Below the pieces are notes generated by a model. It searched no databases, was not told where the DNA came from, and saw nothing but the letters and a program-made list of their open reading frames with translations. Shown piece after piece: positions 40,824 through 49,281 of a stretch of 64,000 nucleotides of DNA (the first letter of the stretch is position 1; every line of letters starts with the position of its first letter). The translations under genes were made by a program, and so were the position numbers. The DNA is taken from NCBI GenBank assembly GCA_039817385.1, contig JBCBVY010000001.1:620001-684000 (forward strand), written 5' to 3'. This stretch comes from JBCBCP01 sp039817385. Its GTDB lineage: Bacteria > Pseudomonadota > Alphaproteobacteria > Rhodobacterales > Rhodobacteraceae.

Positions 40824-41291
40824 TTACCGAACGGCCAGCGCCTGAAGAACGGCCCTTGCGGCCTCAGTGAGCGGCTGCGGCCGCCGGTCCGCGCGGCCCA
40901 CGTTCACGTGCACGAAATGCCCCTCGGCTGCCGCGCTGTCCTCATCGTTGCGAAACAGGCCCAGCTCGTAGCGCACCGATGAGCCGCCGAGCTTAGCGAC
41001 CCGCAGGCCCGCATGGATCGTGTCGGGAAAGGCCAGCTCGCCGTGATAGGTGCAGCCCGTCTCCACCACCAGAAAGACACTGTCCGAGCCGTGCAAGTCC
41101 AGCAGCCCCCGTTCGATCAGCATCCCGTTCACCGCCGTGTCAAACAGCTGGTAATGCATGGCGTTGTTCATGTGCCCGTAGATGTCATTGTCGAACCAGC
41201 GGGTCGTGATCACCGAAAAGGCGGCATAATCCGCGCGTACGCCAGGTGGCTTTCGGCTTGCGCCCTGTGCGTGTGCGCCGTTTTGCGTCAC
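40824..41291 (-). CDS. Acyl-CoA thioesterase, 4HBT hot-dog fold
   Basis: A 155-residue hot-dog protein. TTRWFDNDIYGHMNNAMHYQLFDTAVN contains the Asp of the 4-hydroxybenzoyl-CoA thioesterase family (DxDxxGHxNN type). It is predicted to hydrolyse short or aryl acyl-CoA esters in the cytoplasm. The start overlaps the stop of the alcohol dehydrogenase upstream by 4 bp, so both are co-transcribed. Confidence 0.88.
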   Translation of the reverse strand: MTQNGAHAQGASRKPPGVRADYAAFSVITTRWFDNDIYGHMNNAMHYQLFDTAVNGMLIERGLLDLHGSDSVFLVVETGCTYHGELAFPDTIHAGLRVAKLGGSSVRYELGLFRNDEDSAAAEGHFVHVNVGRADRRPQPLTEAARAVLQALAVR

Positions 41292-42433
41292 AGGGCCGCC
41301 TCGTAGATCGCGGCGGCGTCGGCCTCGGTCACCTCGCGCGGATTGTTGACCAGAAGGCGTGTTTGGTTCATCGCGTCGCGGGCCAGCATCGGAACATCTG
41401 CGGCGGTGATGCCGACGCCGCGCAGGCCCCCGGTCAGGCCGCAGCGGGCCGAAAGATCCGCCAGCGCATCGGCAAAACCCGCGGCGGCCTCCTGCCCTTG
41501 CAGATGGGCAAGCTCGGGGAATGCGTAAGGCAGAAGCGCGGCATAGGGCCCCGGCGCCGTCACTGCGTTGAAGCGCAGCACATGGGGCAGAACCAGCGCG
41601 TTGGACAGGCCATGCGGCACTTTGAAATGCCCGCCGACCGGGTAGGCCAGCGCGTGAACGGCGGCAACGGGGCTGTTGGCAAAAGCTTGGCCCGCGAGGA
41701 GGGAGCCGAGCAGCATGTCGCCGCGCGCCGCCATATCGTCCGGCTGGTGCACCGCGCGCTCCAGCGCCGCGCCCATCAGGCGCAGGGCCTCGACCGCCAG
41801 CGCGCGGCTGACCGGGTTGTTGTTGGGGCTGGCCGAGGCATAGGCCTCGATCGCGTGCACCATTGCGTCGATGCCCGTCGCGGCGGTGACATGGGCGGGC
41901 AGGCCGCGGGTCAGCTCGGGGTCCAGAAGCGCAATGTCGGGCAGGATCACAGGGCTGACCACGCCCATCTTTTCCGACGCGCCCGTGGTCACGATGGAGA
42001 TTGGGGTCACTTCGGAGCCTGTGCCCGCAGTGGTCGGCACCGCGATCAGCGGCAGCCGAGGGCCTTTGGCCGCGCCAACGCCGTAGACGTCAGTCAGCGC
42101 TTCGCCGGAGCGGGCGAGCAGCGCGGCGAGCTTTGCCACATCGATCGAGGAGCCGCCGCCGAGGCCGATGACGAGGTCCGCGCCCTGCGCTGCCTCCGTC
42201 GCCGCTTCGATCACCGCCTCGGGCGGGTCGGCGGTGACCTGATCGAAGCGGGCGTGGGGCACATCCGCCGCGTCCAGCGCAGCTTCGGCGCGGGCCACGA
42301 TCCCCGTGGCCATCATGCCGGGGTCGGTCACGATGAGGGCGCGGCCATAGGGTTTGGCGATCTCGCCCAGCGTGTCCAAAAGGCCGGAGCCAAAGCGGAT
42401 GGATGGCGTGGTGTTGAACGTGAAAGGTGTCAT
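41288..42433 (-). CDS. Iron-containing alcohol dehydrogenase / maleylacetate reductase-like
   Basis: A 381-residue group III (iron-type) alcohol dehydrogenase. Nucleotide binding: VIGLGGGSSIDVAKLAALLA and VPTTAGTGSEVTPISIVT. Metal ligands: Asp in GIDAMVHAIEAY with the two His of AVHALAYPVGGHFKVPHGLSNA. ATG 42433 is used. It oxidises an alcohol or reduces an aldehyde/maleylacetate; the partner thioesterase and the crotonase upstream suggest degradation of an aliphatic or aromatic acid, which is inference. Confidence 0.9.
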   Translation of the reverse strand: MTPFTFNTTPSIRFGSGLLDTLGEIAKPYGRALIVTDPGMMATGIVARAEAALDAADVPHARFDQVTADPPEAVIEAATEAAQGADLVIGLGGGSSIDVAKLAALLARSGEALTDVYGVGAAKGPRLPLIAVPTTAGTGSEVTPISIVTTGASEKMGVVSPVILPDIALLDPELTRGLPAHVTAATGIDAMVHAIEAYASASPNNNPVSRALAVEALRLMGAALERAVHQPDDMAARGDMLLGSLLAGQAFANSPVAAVHALAYPVGGHFKVPHGLSNALVLPHVLRFNAVTAPGPYAALLPYAFPELAHLQGQEAAAGFADALADLSARCGLTGGLRGVGITAADVPMLARDAMNQTRLLVNNPREVTEADAAAIYEAAL

Positions 42434-42547
42434 GGCGAGAGTGTTGTGCCCTTGGGCGCAAGGCGTCAAGCGGCGTGCGCTCCATCAGGCCCTCCGGGCC
42501 TTCCTCGCGCGAGGAAAGCCCGAAGGGCTTGAGCGAGCGGCCCGAGG
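42434..42547. other. Hairpin-rich intergenic region
   Basis: Three small inverted repeats follow one another here: GGCCCTCCGGGCC, TTCCTCGCGCGAGGAA and GCCCGAAGGGC (about 42487-42530). They lie directly downstream of the crotonase stop (minus strand), where they may serve as terminator. No T-tract is seen. Confidence 0.45.
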
Positions 42548-43387
42548 TTACACCGCGTCTTTCAACAGGTCCGCAAACGTCGCCTCCTGCTTGGCCATCT
42601 TGGCCTGCACAGCGCTCATCATGTCCTCGGGGCGCAGGGTGCCCGCGTTCCAGGTGGCGATCTGGTCCAGCCCGTCTTCGACGCTGTGATCGCGCGCATA
42701 GGTGATCGCGCGCTTGATCCCTGCAATCGCGAGGGGGGATTTGGCAGCGATTTGCTGCGCCATCTCCAATGCGGCGTCAATCGTGGCCTCACGCCCCTCG
42801 TATATGGCGCTGACAAGGCCCCAGCCCTGCGCCTCCTGCGCGGAAAAACGGCGCCCCGTATAGGCCAGCTCGTGCACGATCCCCGGGGGGATCAGCTTGG
42901 GCAAGCGCTGCAGGGTGCCGACATCGGCGGCCATGCCGATGTGGATTTCCTCGATGGCAAAGCGGACGTCGGCGCTTGTCAGGCGAATGTCGCAGGCGGT
43001 GATCATGTCGATGCCCGCGCCGACGCAAGCGCCGTGGGTGGCGGCGATGACCGGGACGCGCAGCTTTTCCAGTGCCGTGAGGCTGTCCTGAAGGTAGAGG
43101 ATCTGATCGCGCAGGGCATAAGCGGCACGGCCCGGCTCGGATTTGGCAAGATCGGCGATGCCGGTAAAGGCCGACAGGTCCATGCCAGCGGTAAAGTGGC
43201 GCCCCCGTCCCGACACCACCACGCAGCGCACCGATGCATCGCGGTTCAGCGCCGCGCAAATCTGCGGCAGCTCGGCCCAGAAGGCGGGCGTCATCGCGTT
43301 GGCTTTCTCGGCGTTGTTCAACTCAATATGTACCACCCCGCCTGTCCGGCTGAGGGCAAAAAAGCGGCTGTCTGGCAGATCAGTCAT
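42548..43387 (-). CDS. Enoyl-CoA hydratase/isomerase family, dienoyl-CoA isomerase-like
   Basis: A 279-residue crotonase. Oxyanion-hole loops: GRHFTAGMDLSAF and ATHGACVGAGIDMITACDIRL. The segment AIEEIHIGMAADVGTLQRLPKLI matches delta3,5-delta2,4-dienoyl-CoA isomerase (ECH1), including the catalytic acidic residues (Glu in EEIH and Asp in AADVG; a third Asp in GAGIDM). Role would be beta-oxidation of unsaturated fatty acids with odd double bonds. It is a single gene, divergent from the FGE-like gene. Confidence 0.88.
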   Translation of the reverse strand: MTDLPDSRFFALSRTGGVVHIELNNAEKANAMTPAFWAELPQICAALNRDASVRCVVVSGRGRHFTAGMDLSAFTGIADLAKSEPGRAAYALRDQILYLQDSLTALEKLRVPVIAATHGACVGAGIDMITACDIRLTSADVRFAIEEIHIGMAADVGTLQRLPKLIPPGIVHELAYTGRRFSAQEAQGWGLVSAIYEGREATIDAALEMAQQIAAKSPLAIAGIKRAITYARDHSVEDGLDQIATWNAGTLRPEDMMSAVQAKMAKQEATFADLLKDAV

Positions 43388-43469
43388 GGGGGTCCTCCGT
43401 TTTGTCTTGGGCTAGCACGCAGGGCTGCTTGCGTCATGCGGGACGTTGCGTTTGGCGGGCGTGGGCGCG

Positions 43470-44390
43470 ATGGTGCGCCGCATGGATGGGAAAGCATGTT
43501 GTGTGCCCGCACGGGGCGGCGGGGCGGGTGAGGCGCCTGCGGTGGCGCGGGGTGCGCCGCCCGATCTGGGCTTTGTTGCGATCCCCGGCGGCACGGGTTT
43601 TTTGGGCACGGACAGCCCGATCATGCCGCAGGACGAAGAAGCGCCGCTGCGCCGCCGCAAGGTGAAGCCATTTGAGATGATGGCCTGCGCAGTGAGCAAT
43701 GCGCAATTCGCCGCCTTTGTGGAGGCCACGGGCTTTGCGACCGAGGCGGAGCGGTTCGGCTGGTCCTTTGTCTTTGACCACAACGTCCGGCAGGCAGAGA
43801 CGCAGCGCGTGGTCGGCGTCGAGTGGTGGCACAAGGTCGATGGGGCCTTCTGGGCGCGGCCCGAGGGGCCGGACGGGCCAGAGGCGCTGCCCGATCATCC
43901 CGCTGTTCACATCAGCTGGGCCGATGCCCGCGCCTTTGCGCAATGGGCCGGCGGACGGCTGCCGAGTGAAGCCGAATGGGAGCACGCGGCGCGGGGCGGT
44001 CACAGCGATGTGCCGTTTCCCTGGGGGGGCCAAGAGCCGGATGATGACGCCTTTCAGCCCTGCAACATCTGGCAGGGGGAGTTTCCCCGGGTGAACCTTG
44101 GCCTTGATGGCTATCGCGCCACCGCGCCCGTGCGCGCCTTCGCGCCCAATGGCTACGGGCTTTATAATATGGTCGGCAATGTCTGGGAGTGGTGCGCAGA
44201 CCCGGCGCGGCTGCGGTCCCTGTCAAAGGCGAAGCGCGCGGCGCATCACTGGCCGGCGGGGTCAAAGCTGCTGAAGGGTGGCTCGTTCCTGTGCCACGCG
44301 TCCTATTGCTACCGCTACAGGATTGCGGCGCGAACGGGGACCACGCCGGATACGACAACAGCGCACCAGGGGTTTCGGCTGGTGCGCTGA
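43470..44390 (+). CDS. Formylglycine-generating enzyme (FGE/SUMF1) family protein
   Basis: About 306 residues from ATG 43470 (a TTG at 43446 or ATG at 43482 are alternatives). Family markers: FVAIPGGTGFLGTD, ACAVSNAQFAAFVEATGF, HISWADARAFAQWAGGRLPSEAEWEHAARGG (in parts), GLYNMVGNVWEWCAD and KGGSFLCHASYCYRYRIAAR. The two cysteines of the last block (Cys275 and Cys280 from ATG 43470) correspond to the copper-binding pair of true FGE, which converts a sulfatase Cys to formylglycine. No sulfatase gene lies nearby. No obvious signal peptide. Confidence 0.88.
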   Translation: MVRRMDGKACCVPARGGGAGEAPAVARGAPPDLGFVAIPGGTGFLGTDSPIMPQDEEAPLRRRKVKPFEMMACAVSNAQFAAFVEATGFATEAERFGWSFVFDHNVRQAETQRVVGVEWWHKVDGAFWARPEGPDGPEALPDHPAVHISWADARAFAQWAGGRLPSEAEWEHAARGGHSDVPFPWGGQEPDDDAFQPCNIWQGEFPRVNLGLDGYRATAPVRAFAPNGYGLYNMVGNVWEWCADPARLRSLSKAKRAAHHWPAGSKLLKGGSFLCHASYCYRYRIAARTGTTPDTTTAHQGFRLVR

Positions 44391-44397
44391 TGCTTGG

Positions 44398-44460
44398 GGC
44401 GGGACTGGGGCGCTGCCCCAGACGCCGGAGTATATTCAGCCAAGTGAAGGAGCCGGGACG
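44398..44460. repeat. Candidate Rhodobacteraceae-type intergenic repeat element
   Basis: The gap after the FGE-like gene has a GGGGCGCTGCCCC hairpin, then CGGAGTATATTCAGCCAAGTGAAGGAGC (cited as a unit at about 44425-44452). From memory, similar 'GGAGTATTTxxxCCAAGATGAAG' elements are scattered in genomes of this family after GC-rich hairpins. It may act as bidirectional terminator for the convergent genes. Confidence 0.5.
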
Positions 44461-44463
44461 GCG

Positions 44464-44874
44464 TTAGCTTGCCGCGAGGCCCAGGTCCATCAGCGCCGCG
44501 ATCTGGTCGCGGCCGGTGTGGGCGACGATGCGGCCCAGTTCCGCGTCGCCGCGCATCACGATCATCGTCGACCGGCGCGGCACGTTGCGCGATGTGGTGA
44601 CCTCGTGCCGCTTGTAATCGTCCCAATCGACCCGGATGAAGGTCATGGCCGCGTCATAGGCCGGATTCTGGGCCCGCAGGTCGGAGATCACACGCTCCTG
44701 CGCGCGGCAGGTGCCGCACCAGTCGGCGGCCCAGTCCACAAACAGGGTCTTGCCCGCGGCCAGCTCGCTCTGGATCAGGCCGGGGGTGTAATCGACAAAG
44801 CCGGGCGCGGCATGAGCGGCGCGGGCCAGAAGCGGGGTGGCGGCGAGGGCGGCCAGAAAGGTGCGGCGGTGCAT
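44464..44874 (-). CDS. Exported thioredoxin-family protein
   Basis: A 136-residue protein with a signal peptide having a twin-arginine-like start (MHRRTFLAALAATPLLARAA) and a thioredoxin fold with active site WCGTC (Cys53 and Cys56) in LFVDWAADWCGTCRAQE. It probably acts as periplasmic reductase receiving electrons from CcdA, whose gene lies 20 bp upstream. AAGGAGAG precedes ATG 44874. Similar to the C-terminal domain of DsbD, here as a separate protein. Confidence 0.88.
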   Translation of the reverse strand: MHRRTFLAALAATPLLARAAHAAPGFVDYTPGLIQSELAAGKTLFVDWAADWCGTCRAQERVISDLRAQNPAYDAAMTFIRVDWDDYKRHEVTTSRNVPRRSTMIVMRGDAELGRIVAHTGRDQIAALMDLGLAAS

Positions 44875-44894
44875 TTTGGTCTCTCCTTTGGGTG

Positions 44895-45608
44895 TCAGAT
44901 GGAAACAGATAGGTCGATCAGCCAGGCTGGCATGTTGTCGAGCGCCCAGGCCTCCAGCATGTGGTGCACACCGAAGAGCAGCATGAGCCCGACGGCGAGG
45001 AACGTGACGCCGAGGATCGGCTTGGACCGGGCGGCGAGGCCTCGCAGGGCGTTGGCGCGGGTGCGCAGCGCTTCGCGGGCGCCGAGGCCAAGGGTGAGAA
45101 TGAGGGTGGAGACGCCAAGGGCGAAGAAGACCATGATCGCGGTCGCGTAGCCGAGGCTTTGGCCTTGGGACGCAAGCGCGATGGCGCCGCCAAGGGTCGG
45201 GCCGATACATGGCGACCAGACCGCGCCGAGGAGCAAGCCGCCAAGGAACTGGCCGCGCAACCCTTCGGTGCCGACGCGGTCGATGCCCTGGTCGGCACGG
45301 GCCGCGAAACCGGCGGTCGCGGTTTCAAACCTGGCTGCGAAGGCGGGCACCAGCAGGATCGTGCCAAAGATGATCATCAGCGCCGCGCCGATCTGCGCAA
45401 GCAGGAACTGGTCGAGGCCAATGGCACTGCCGAACGCGGTGACGAGAACACCAAAGGCGACAAAGCTGACGGACATGCCCGCAGCCAGCGCGACGGGGCC
45501 AAGACGGCTTTGTCCCAGCGCGGAGGCGAGAACGATGGGCAGAACCGGCAGAACGCAGGGGTTGATCAGCGTCAGGAGGCCAGCGGCATATGCGAGTATC
45601 AGGTCCAT
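44895..45608 (-). CDS. ccdA: CcdA-type thiol-disulfide electron transporter
   Basis: A 237-residue polytopic protein with six TM segments and the two conserved cysteine motifs INPCVLPVLP (first helix) and VWSPCIGPTLG. CcdA passes electrons from cytoplasmic thioredoxin to periplasmic thioredoxin-like proteins, for cytochrome c maturation or disulfide repair. The adjacent exported thioredoxin is its probable partner. A second REP-like palindrome lies upstream at 45676. Confidence 0.92.
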   Translation of the reverse strand: MDLILAYAAGLLTLINPCVLPVLPIVLASALGQSRLGPVALAAGMSVSFVAFGVLVTAFGSAIGLDQFLLAQIGAALMIIFGTILLVPAFAARFETATAGFAARADQGIDRVGTEGLRGQFLGGLLLGAVWSPCIGPTLGGAIALASQGQSLGYATAIMVFFALGVSTLILTLGLGAREALRTRANALRGLAARSKPILGVTFLAVGLMLLFGVHHMLEAWALDNMPAWLIDLSVSI

Positions 45609-45675
45609 CCGCGGTGAATGAGCGCGGATGGCGCCTGCGTCAATTCGCGGGCGGTCACAAGGGTGTTAACGGGGT

Positions 45676-45694
45676 GGTGGGTTGGAAACCCACC
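45676..45694. repeat. REP-like inverted repeat
   Basis: Arms GGTGGGTT and AACCCACC flank a GGA spacer, followed by CTAC. It lies immediately before the stop of the broken dehydrogenase gene (minus strand) and upstream of ccdA. The shared CCCAYCCTAC end links it to the palindrome at 21101. Confidence 0.7.
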
Positions 45695-46510
45695 CTACTG
45701 GAGATCGCGCAGTTCTTCGAACAACGCAGCGTGGTCATTGGCGCCGCCGCCGAGGTCTTCGACGAGGCGGGCGTAGCGGTCGCGGATGGCTTGGGTCAGC
45801 GGCAGGGTCAGGCCTTGGGCCGCGTCGAGGACATTATCCATATCCTTCAACTGGATCGCGGACGGCCCGCCGGGGGTATAGTCCCGCGCCGACATGCGCG
45901 CGCCGTGTAGTTGCAGGATGGTGCTGTCGGCGAAGCCACCTTTCAACGCGTCGCGCACGGCGGCGGGGTCGGCTCCACCTGCCTCCAGCAGCAGCGTGGC
46001 CTCGGCCACTGCGCCGATGGTGATGCCGACAATGGCCTGGTTGGCGAGCTTGGCAAGCTGGCCTGTGCCTGTGGGGCCGACGCGCACGGGGCGACCCATC
46101 GCGGCAAGCATGGGCTTTGCCGCCTCAAACAGAGCCGCATCGCCGCCGACCATGATGGCGAGCGTTCCGGCTTCTGCGCCTTTGGTGCCGCCGGAGACCG
46201 GCGCATCGAGGAAGGGGCGGGTTACCGCGAAAGCCTTTGCCTCGCTGGGTTTGGTGGACGACAGATCGATCCACGGGGTCTGGCCTGGGATTTGGGCCAT
46301 GAGGCCCGCAACGGCTTTTCCATCGGTGAGCATCGACAGGATGAAATCAGCCCCCTCCGCTGCCGCGGCAGGCGATGCCGCCACCCGCGCGCCCAGCCCT
46401 TCCGCCTTGGCCGCCGTGCGGTTTCACGCGGTCACCTCATGCCCTGCGGCCACAAGGTTGCGCACCATTGGCGCGCCCATCAGCCCGGTACCCAGAAAAG
46501 CCAGTTTCAT
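45695..46510 (-). pseudogene. 3-hydroxyisobutyrate dehydrogenase-like gene with in-frame TGA
   Basis: From ATG 46510 the frame reads a Rossmann start (MKLAFLGTGLMGAPMVRNLV) and stops at TGA 46426-46424, codon 29, exactly where relatives have Trp in HEVTAWNRT. After the stop the same frame continues for 243 codons with all family features: LTDGKAVAGLM, PFLDAPVSGGTKGAEAGTLAIMVGG, and catalytic Lys in LAKLANQAIVG. A TGG-to-TGA transition explains the lesion. A restart at 46384 would lack the NAD-binding beta-alpha-beta unit. Sequencing error is the main alternative. It diverges from the IlvD/Edd gene. Confidence 0.87.
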
Positions 46511-46566
46511 GCTCTTGTCCCTTCCCCTGCCCCGCGCGATGCTAGCGCGGCGAGAAGGAGCCGCCC

Positions 46567-48363
46567 ATGCCAAAAATCACGCCCGAAAACCTGCGCTCGC
46601 GCACGTGGTTCAATAACCCGGACGATCCGGAGATGACGGCGCTCTATCTGGAGCGTTACCTGAACTACGGGCTGACCCGGGCGGAGTTGCAGGACGGCGG
46701 GCCGGTGATTGCGATTGCGCAGACGGGCAGCGATCTCTCGCCCTGCAACCGCCACCATATCGAGCTGGCCAAACGGGTCCGCGACGGGGTGATCGCCGCT
46801 GGGGGCACGTGTATTGAGGTGCCGGTGCATCCCATTCAGGAGACGGGCAAGCGGCCCACCGCGATGCTGGACCGGAACCTTGCGTACCTGAGCCTTGTGG
46901 AATCCCTTTTTGGTTATCCCATCGACGGGGTCGTGCTGACCATTGGATGTGACAAGACCACGCCCGCACTGTTGATGGCCGCGGCGACCGTGGGCATCCC
47001 GGCGCTTGCGCTGTCGGTCGGGCCGATGCTGAACGGCTGGTACGAAGGCGCGCGGGCAGGCAGCGGCACAGTGATCTGGAAAGCACGCGAGCGGCTTGCG
47101 GCTGGTGAGATCACGGATGCGGAATTCATGGAAATCGCCGCCGCCTCCGCCCCGTCGGTCGGGTATTGCAACACGATGGGCACCGCGACGACGATGAATT
47201 CGCTGGCCGAGGCGCTTGGCATGCAGCTGCCCGGTAGCGCGGCCATCCCCGCGCCCTACCGCGAGCGGGGGCAGATCAGCTATGCGACCGGGCGGCGGAT
47301 CGTGGACATGGTCTGGGACGATTTGCGGCCCGCGCAGATCATGACGCGGGCGGCGTTCGAAAACGCAGTGGTCGTGAATTCGGCCATCGGGGGCAGTACA
47401 AACGCGCCCATTCACCTCAACGCCATCGCGCGCCATCTGGGCGTGCCTTTGGACAATGACGACTGGCAGGCGCTGGGCCATGACGTGCCGCTGCTGGTGA
47501 ACTTGCAACCGGCGGGGGAATACCTGGGCGAGGATTATCACCGCGCCGGCGGGGTGCCCGCAGTGATTGGTGAGTTGATCGCGGGGGGGCTGCTGCCCCA
47601 CCCGGATGTTGTCACCGCGAATGGCCGGACGCTGCGGGAAAATTGCGGCGACGTGCGGTCGCTCAATACCGATGTGATCCGGCCTGTTTCCGCGCCTTTG
47701 GTGGCGGCGGCAGGGTTCCTCAACCTGAAGGGCAACGTCTTTGACAGCGCGCTGATGAAGACCTCCGTCATCTCGGATGAGTTCCGCGCGCGGTATCTTT
47801 CCAACCCCGACGACCCGGACGCCTTTGAAGGGCGGGCGGTGGTCTTTGACGGGCCAGAGGATTTTCACCGCCGTATCGACGATCCCGCCGAGCAGATCGA
47901 TGCGCACTGCATTCTGGTCATGCGCGGCGCGGGGCCGCTGGGCTATCCCGGCGGGGCGGAGGTGGTGAACATGCGCGCGCCGGATTACCTGATCCGCGAG
48001 GGCGTGACCGCCCTGCCCTGCATCGGCGACGGGCGGCAATCGGGCACCTCCGGATCGCCCTCGATCCTGAACGCCGCGCCCGAGGCGGCGGGAGGCGGCG
48101 GGCTGGCGCTGCTGGCAACCGGGGACCGTTTGCGAGTCGATCTGGGCGCGGGCACGATGCAGATGCTGGTGAGCGAGGACGAGTTGGCCGCGCGCGCCGC
48201 GGCGCTGGAGGCGGCGGGCGGCTATGCGGTGCCGGACAGCCAATCGCCCTGGCAGGTGATCTTTCGCGATCTTGCGGGGCGCTTTGACGAAGGCATGGTG
48301 CTGCGCGGCGCGGATGCGTTTCGCGATATCGCGGCGCGGTTTACCCCCCGGGATAACCATTGA
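46567..48363 (+). CDS. IlvD/Edd family dehydratase (sugar-acid dehydratase-like)
   Basis: A 598-residue Fe-S dehydratase. Cluster-ligand cysteines lie in GSDLSPCNRHH, TIGCDKTTPALLM and GYCNTMGTATTMNSL; GGSTNAPIHLNAIARHLG and CIGDGRQSGTSGSPSILNAAPEAA (in parts) are the C-terminal signatures. The N-terminus (LRSRTWFNNPDDPEMTALYLERYLNYGLT) and length fit L-arabonate/D-xylonate/D-fuconate dehydratases better than IlvD. GAAGGAG precedes the start. Next to it are a broken beta-hydroxyacid dehydrogenase and a DMT transporter, consistent with sugar-acid catabolism. Confidence 0.9.
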   Translation: MPKITPENLRSRTWFNNPDDPEMTALYLERYLNYGLTRAELQDGGPVIAIAQTGSDLSPCNRHHIELAKRVRDGVIAAGGTCIEVPVHPIQETGKRPTAMLDRNLAYLSLVESLFGYPIDGVVLTIGCDKTTPALLMAAATVGIPALALSVGPMLNGWYEGARAGSGTVIWKARERLAAGEITDAEFMEIAAASAPSVGYCNTMGTATTMNSLAEALGMQLPGSAAIPAPYRERGQISYATGRRIVDMVWDDLRPAQIMTRAAFENAVVVNSAIGGSTNAPIHLNAIARHLGVPLDNDDWQALGHDVPLLVNLQPAGEYLGEDYHRAGGVPAVIGELIAGGLLPHPDVVTANGRTLRENCGDVRSLNTDVIRPVSAPLVAAAGFLNLKGNVFDSALMKTSVISDEFRARYLSNPDDPDAFEGRAVVFDGPEDFHRRIDDPAEQIDAHCILVMRGAGPLGYPGGAEVVNMRAPDYLIREGVTALPCIGDGRQSGTSGSPSILNAAPEAAGGGGLALLATGDRLRVDLGAGTMQMLVSEDELAARAAALEAAGGYAVPDSQSPWQVIFRDLAGRFDEGMVLRGADAFRDIAARFTPRDNH

Positions 48364-49226
48364 TACGGCTCGGCCTTCTCGTCTTTGCGGCGGTCACCTT
48401 CGTGGTCATCGGCGACGTGGCGGGCAGCCTGCTGACGCGCGCGGGTGTCTCGCCCTTGCTGGTGGCCTGGGCGCGGTTCGCGCTGGCGGCGGCGGTGCTG
48501 TTTCCGCTGTTGGGACTGCGCTGGCCCGAGCGGCGTGCCTTTGCCGATTGGCGCGTGCTGCTGCGCGGGGCGCTCATTGCAGGCGGTATCGCCTGCATCC
48601 TCACGGGACTGCGGACCGCGCCGATCGCAGACGTCTTCGGCGCGTTTTTCATTGGGCCGGTGGTGTCTTACCTGCTTGCCGTTCTGTTTCTGGGTGAGCG
48701 CCCGCGCGCCGCGCAGACCTTGCTGCTATCCTTAGGTTTTGTAGGCGTGATGCTGGTGGTCAAACCCGGCTTTGGTGCGGGTCCGGGGATGGGCTTTGCG
48801 CTGGCGGCGGGCTGTTTTTATGGCGCGTTCCTTGCGATGACGCGGGTCGTGGCGGGCGCTTACCGGCCGCGCCTGCTGCTGTTTTCGCAGCTGGCGGTGG
48901 GCACGGTTCTGCTTGCGCCTCTGGGTCTGAACGCAGCAGGAAACGCACCTTCGCTTGACCTGCCGCTTGCGGGGCTGTTCGTGCTGAGCGCGTTTGGCTC
49001 GGCGGCGGGGAACTACCTTCTGGTCGTGGCGAGCAAGCGGGCGGAGGCAAGCCTGATCGCGCCGCTTATCTATACGCAGCTGATCTCTGCCGTCGTTCTG
49101 GGCTTTGCCGTTTTTGGCGATGTGCCGGACGCACTGGCGGTGGTGGGGATGTGCCTGATCCTCGTCTCCGGGCTGGGCGCGCTTGGCCTGCGCGGGGCCC
49201 CCGCAGCTGCGCACAAGCAGAGGTGA
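48360..49226 (+). CDS. EamA/DMT-family transporter
   Basis: A 288-residue protein with ten TM segments in two EamA repeats (LLTRAGVSPLLVAWARFALAAAVLF; APIADVFGAFFIGPVVSYLLAVLFLGERP; ASKRAEASLIAPLIYTQLISAVVLGFAVFGD, cited in parts). TTG 48360 overlaps the dehydratase stop (TTGA). It probably exports a metabolite; substrate unknown. 55 bp separate it from the SelD fusion. Confidence 0.87.
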   Translation: MIRLGLLVFAAVTFVVIGDVAGSLLTRAGVSPLLVAWARFALAAAVLFPLLGLRWPERRAFADWRVLLRGALIAGGIACILTGLRTAPIADVFGAFFIGPVVSYLLAVLFLGERPRAAQTLLLSLGFVGVMLVVKPGFGAGPGMGFALAAGCFYGAFLAMTRVVAGAYRPRLLLFSQLAVGTVLLAPLGLNAAGNAPSLDLPLAGLFVLSAFGSAAGNYLLVVASKRAEASLIAPLIYTQLISAVVLGFAVFGDVPDALAVVGMCLILVSGLGALGLRGAPAAAHKQR

Positions 49227-49281
49227 TTTGCTTGGCCTCCGGAACCGGGTAGACCCCAGCGCAACGCAAAGGAGCCTGCCC

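Noticed and set aside
46507..48360. 617-codon open frame antisense to the IlvD/Edd dehydratase
   Set aside because: Composition is Arg/His/Gln-rich shadow typical of GC-rich DNA; the plus strand carries the clear Fe-S dehydratase.
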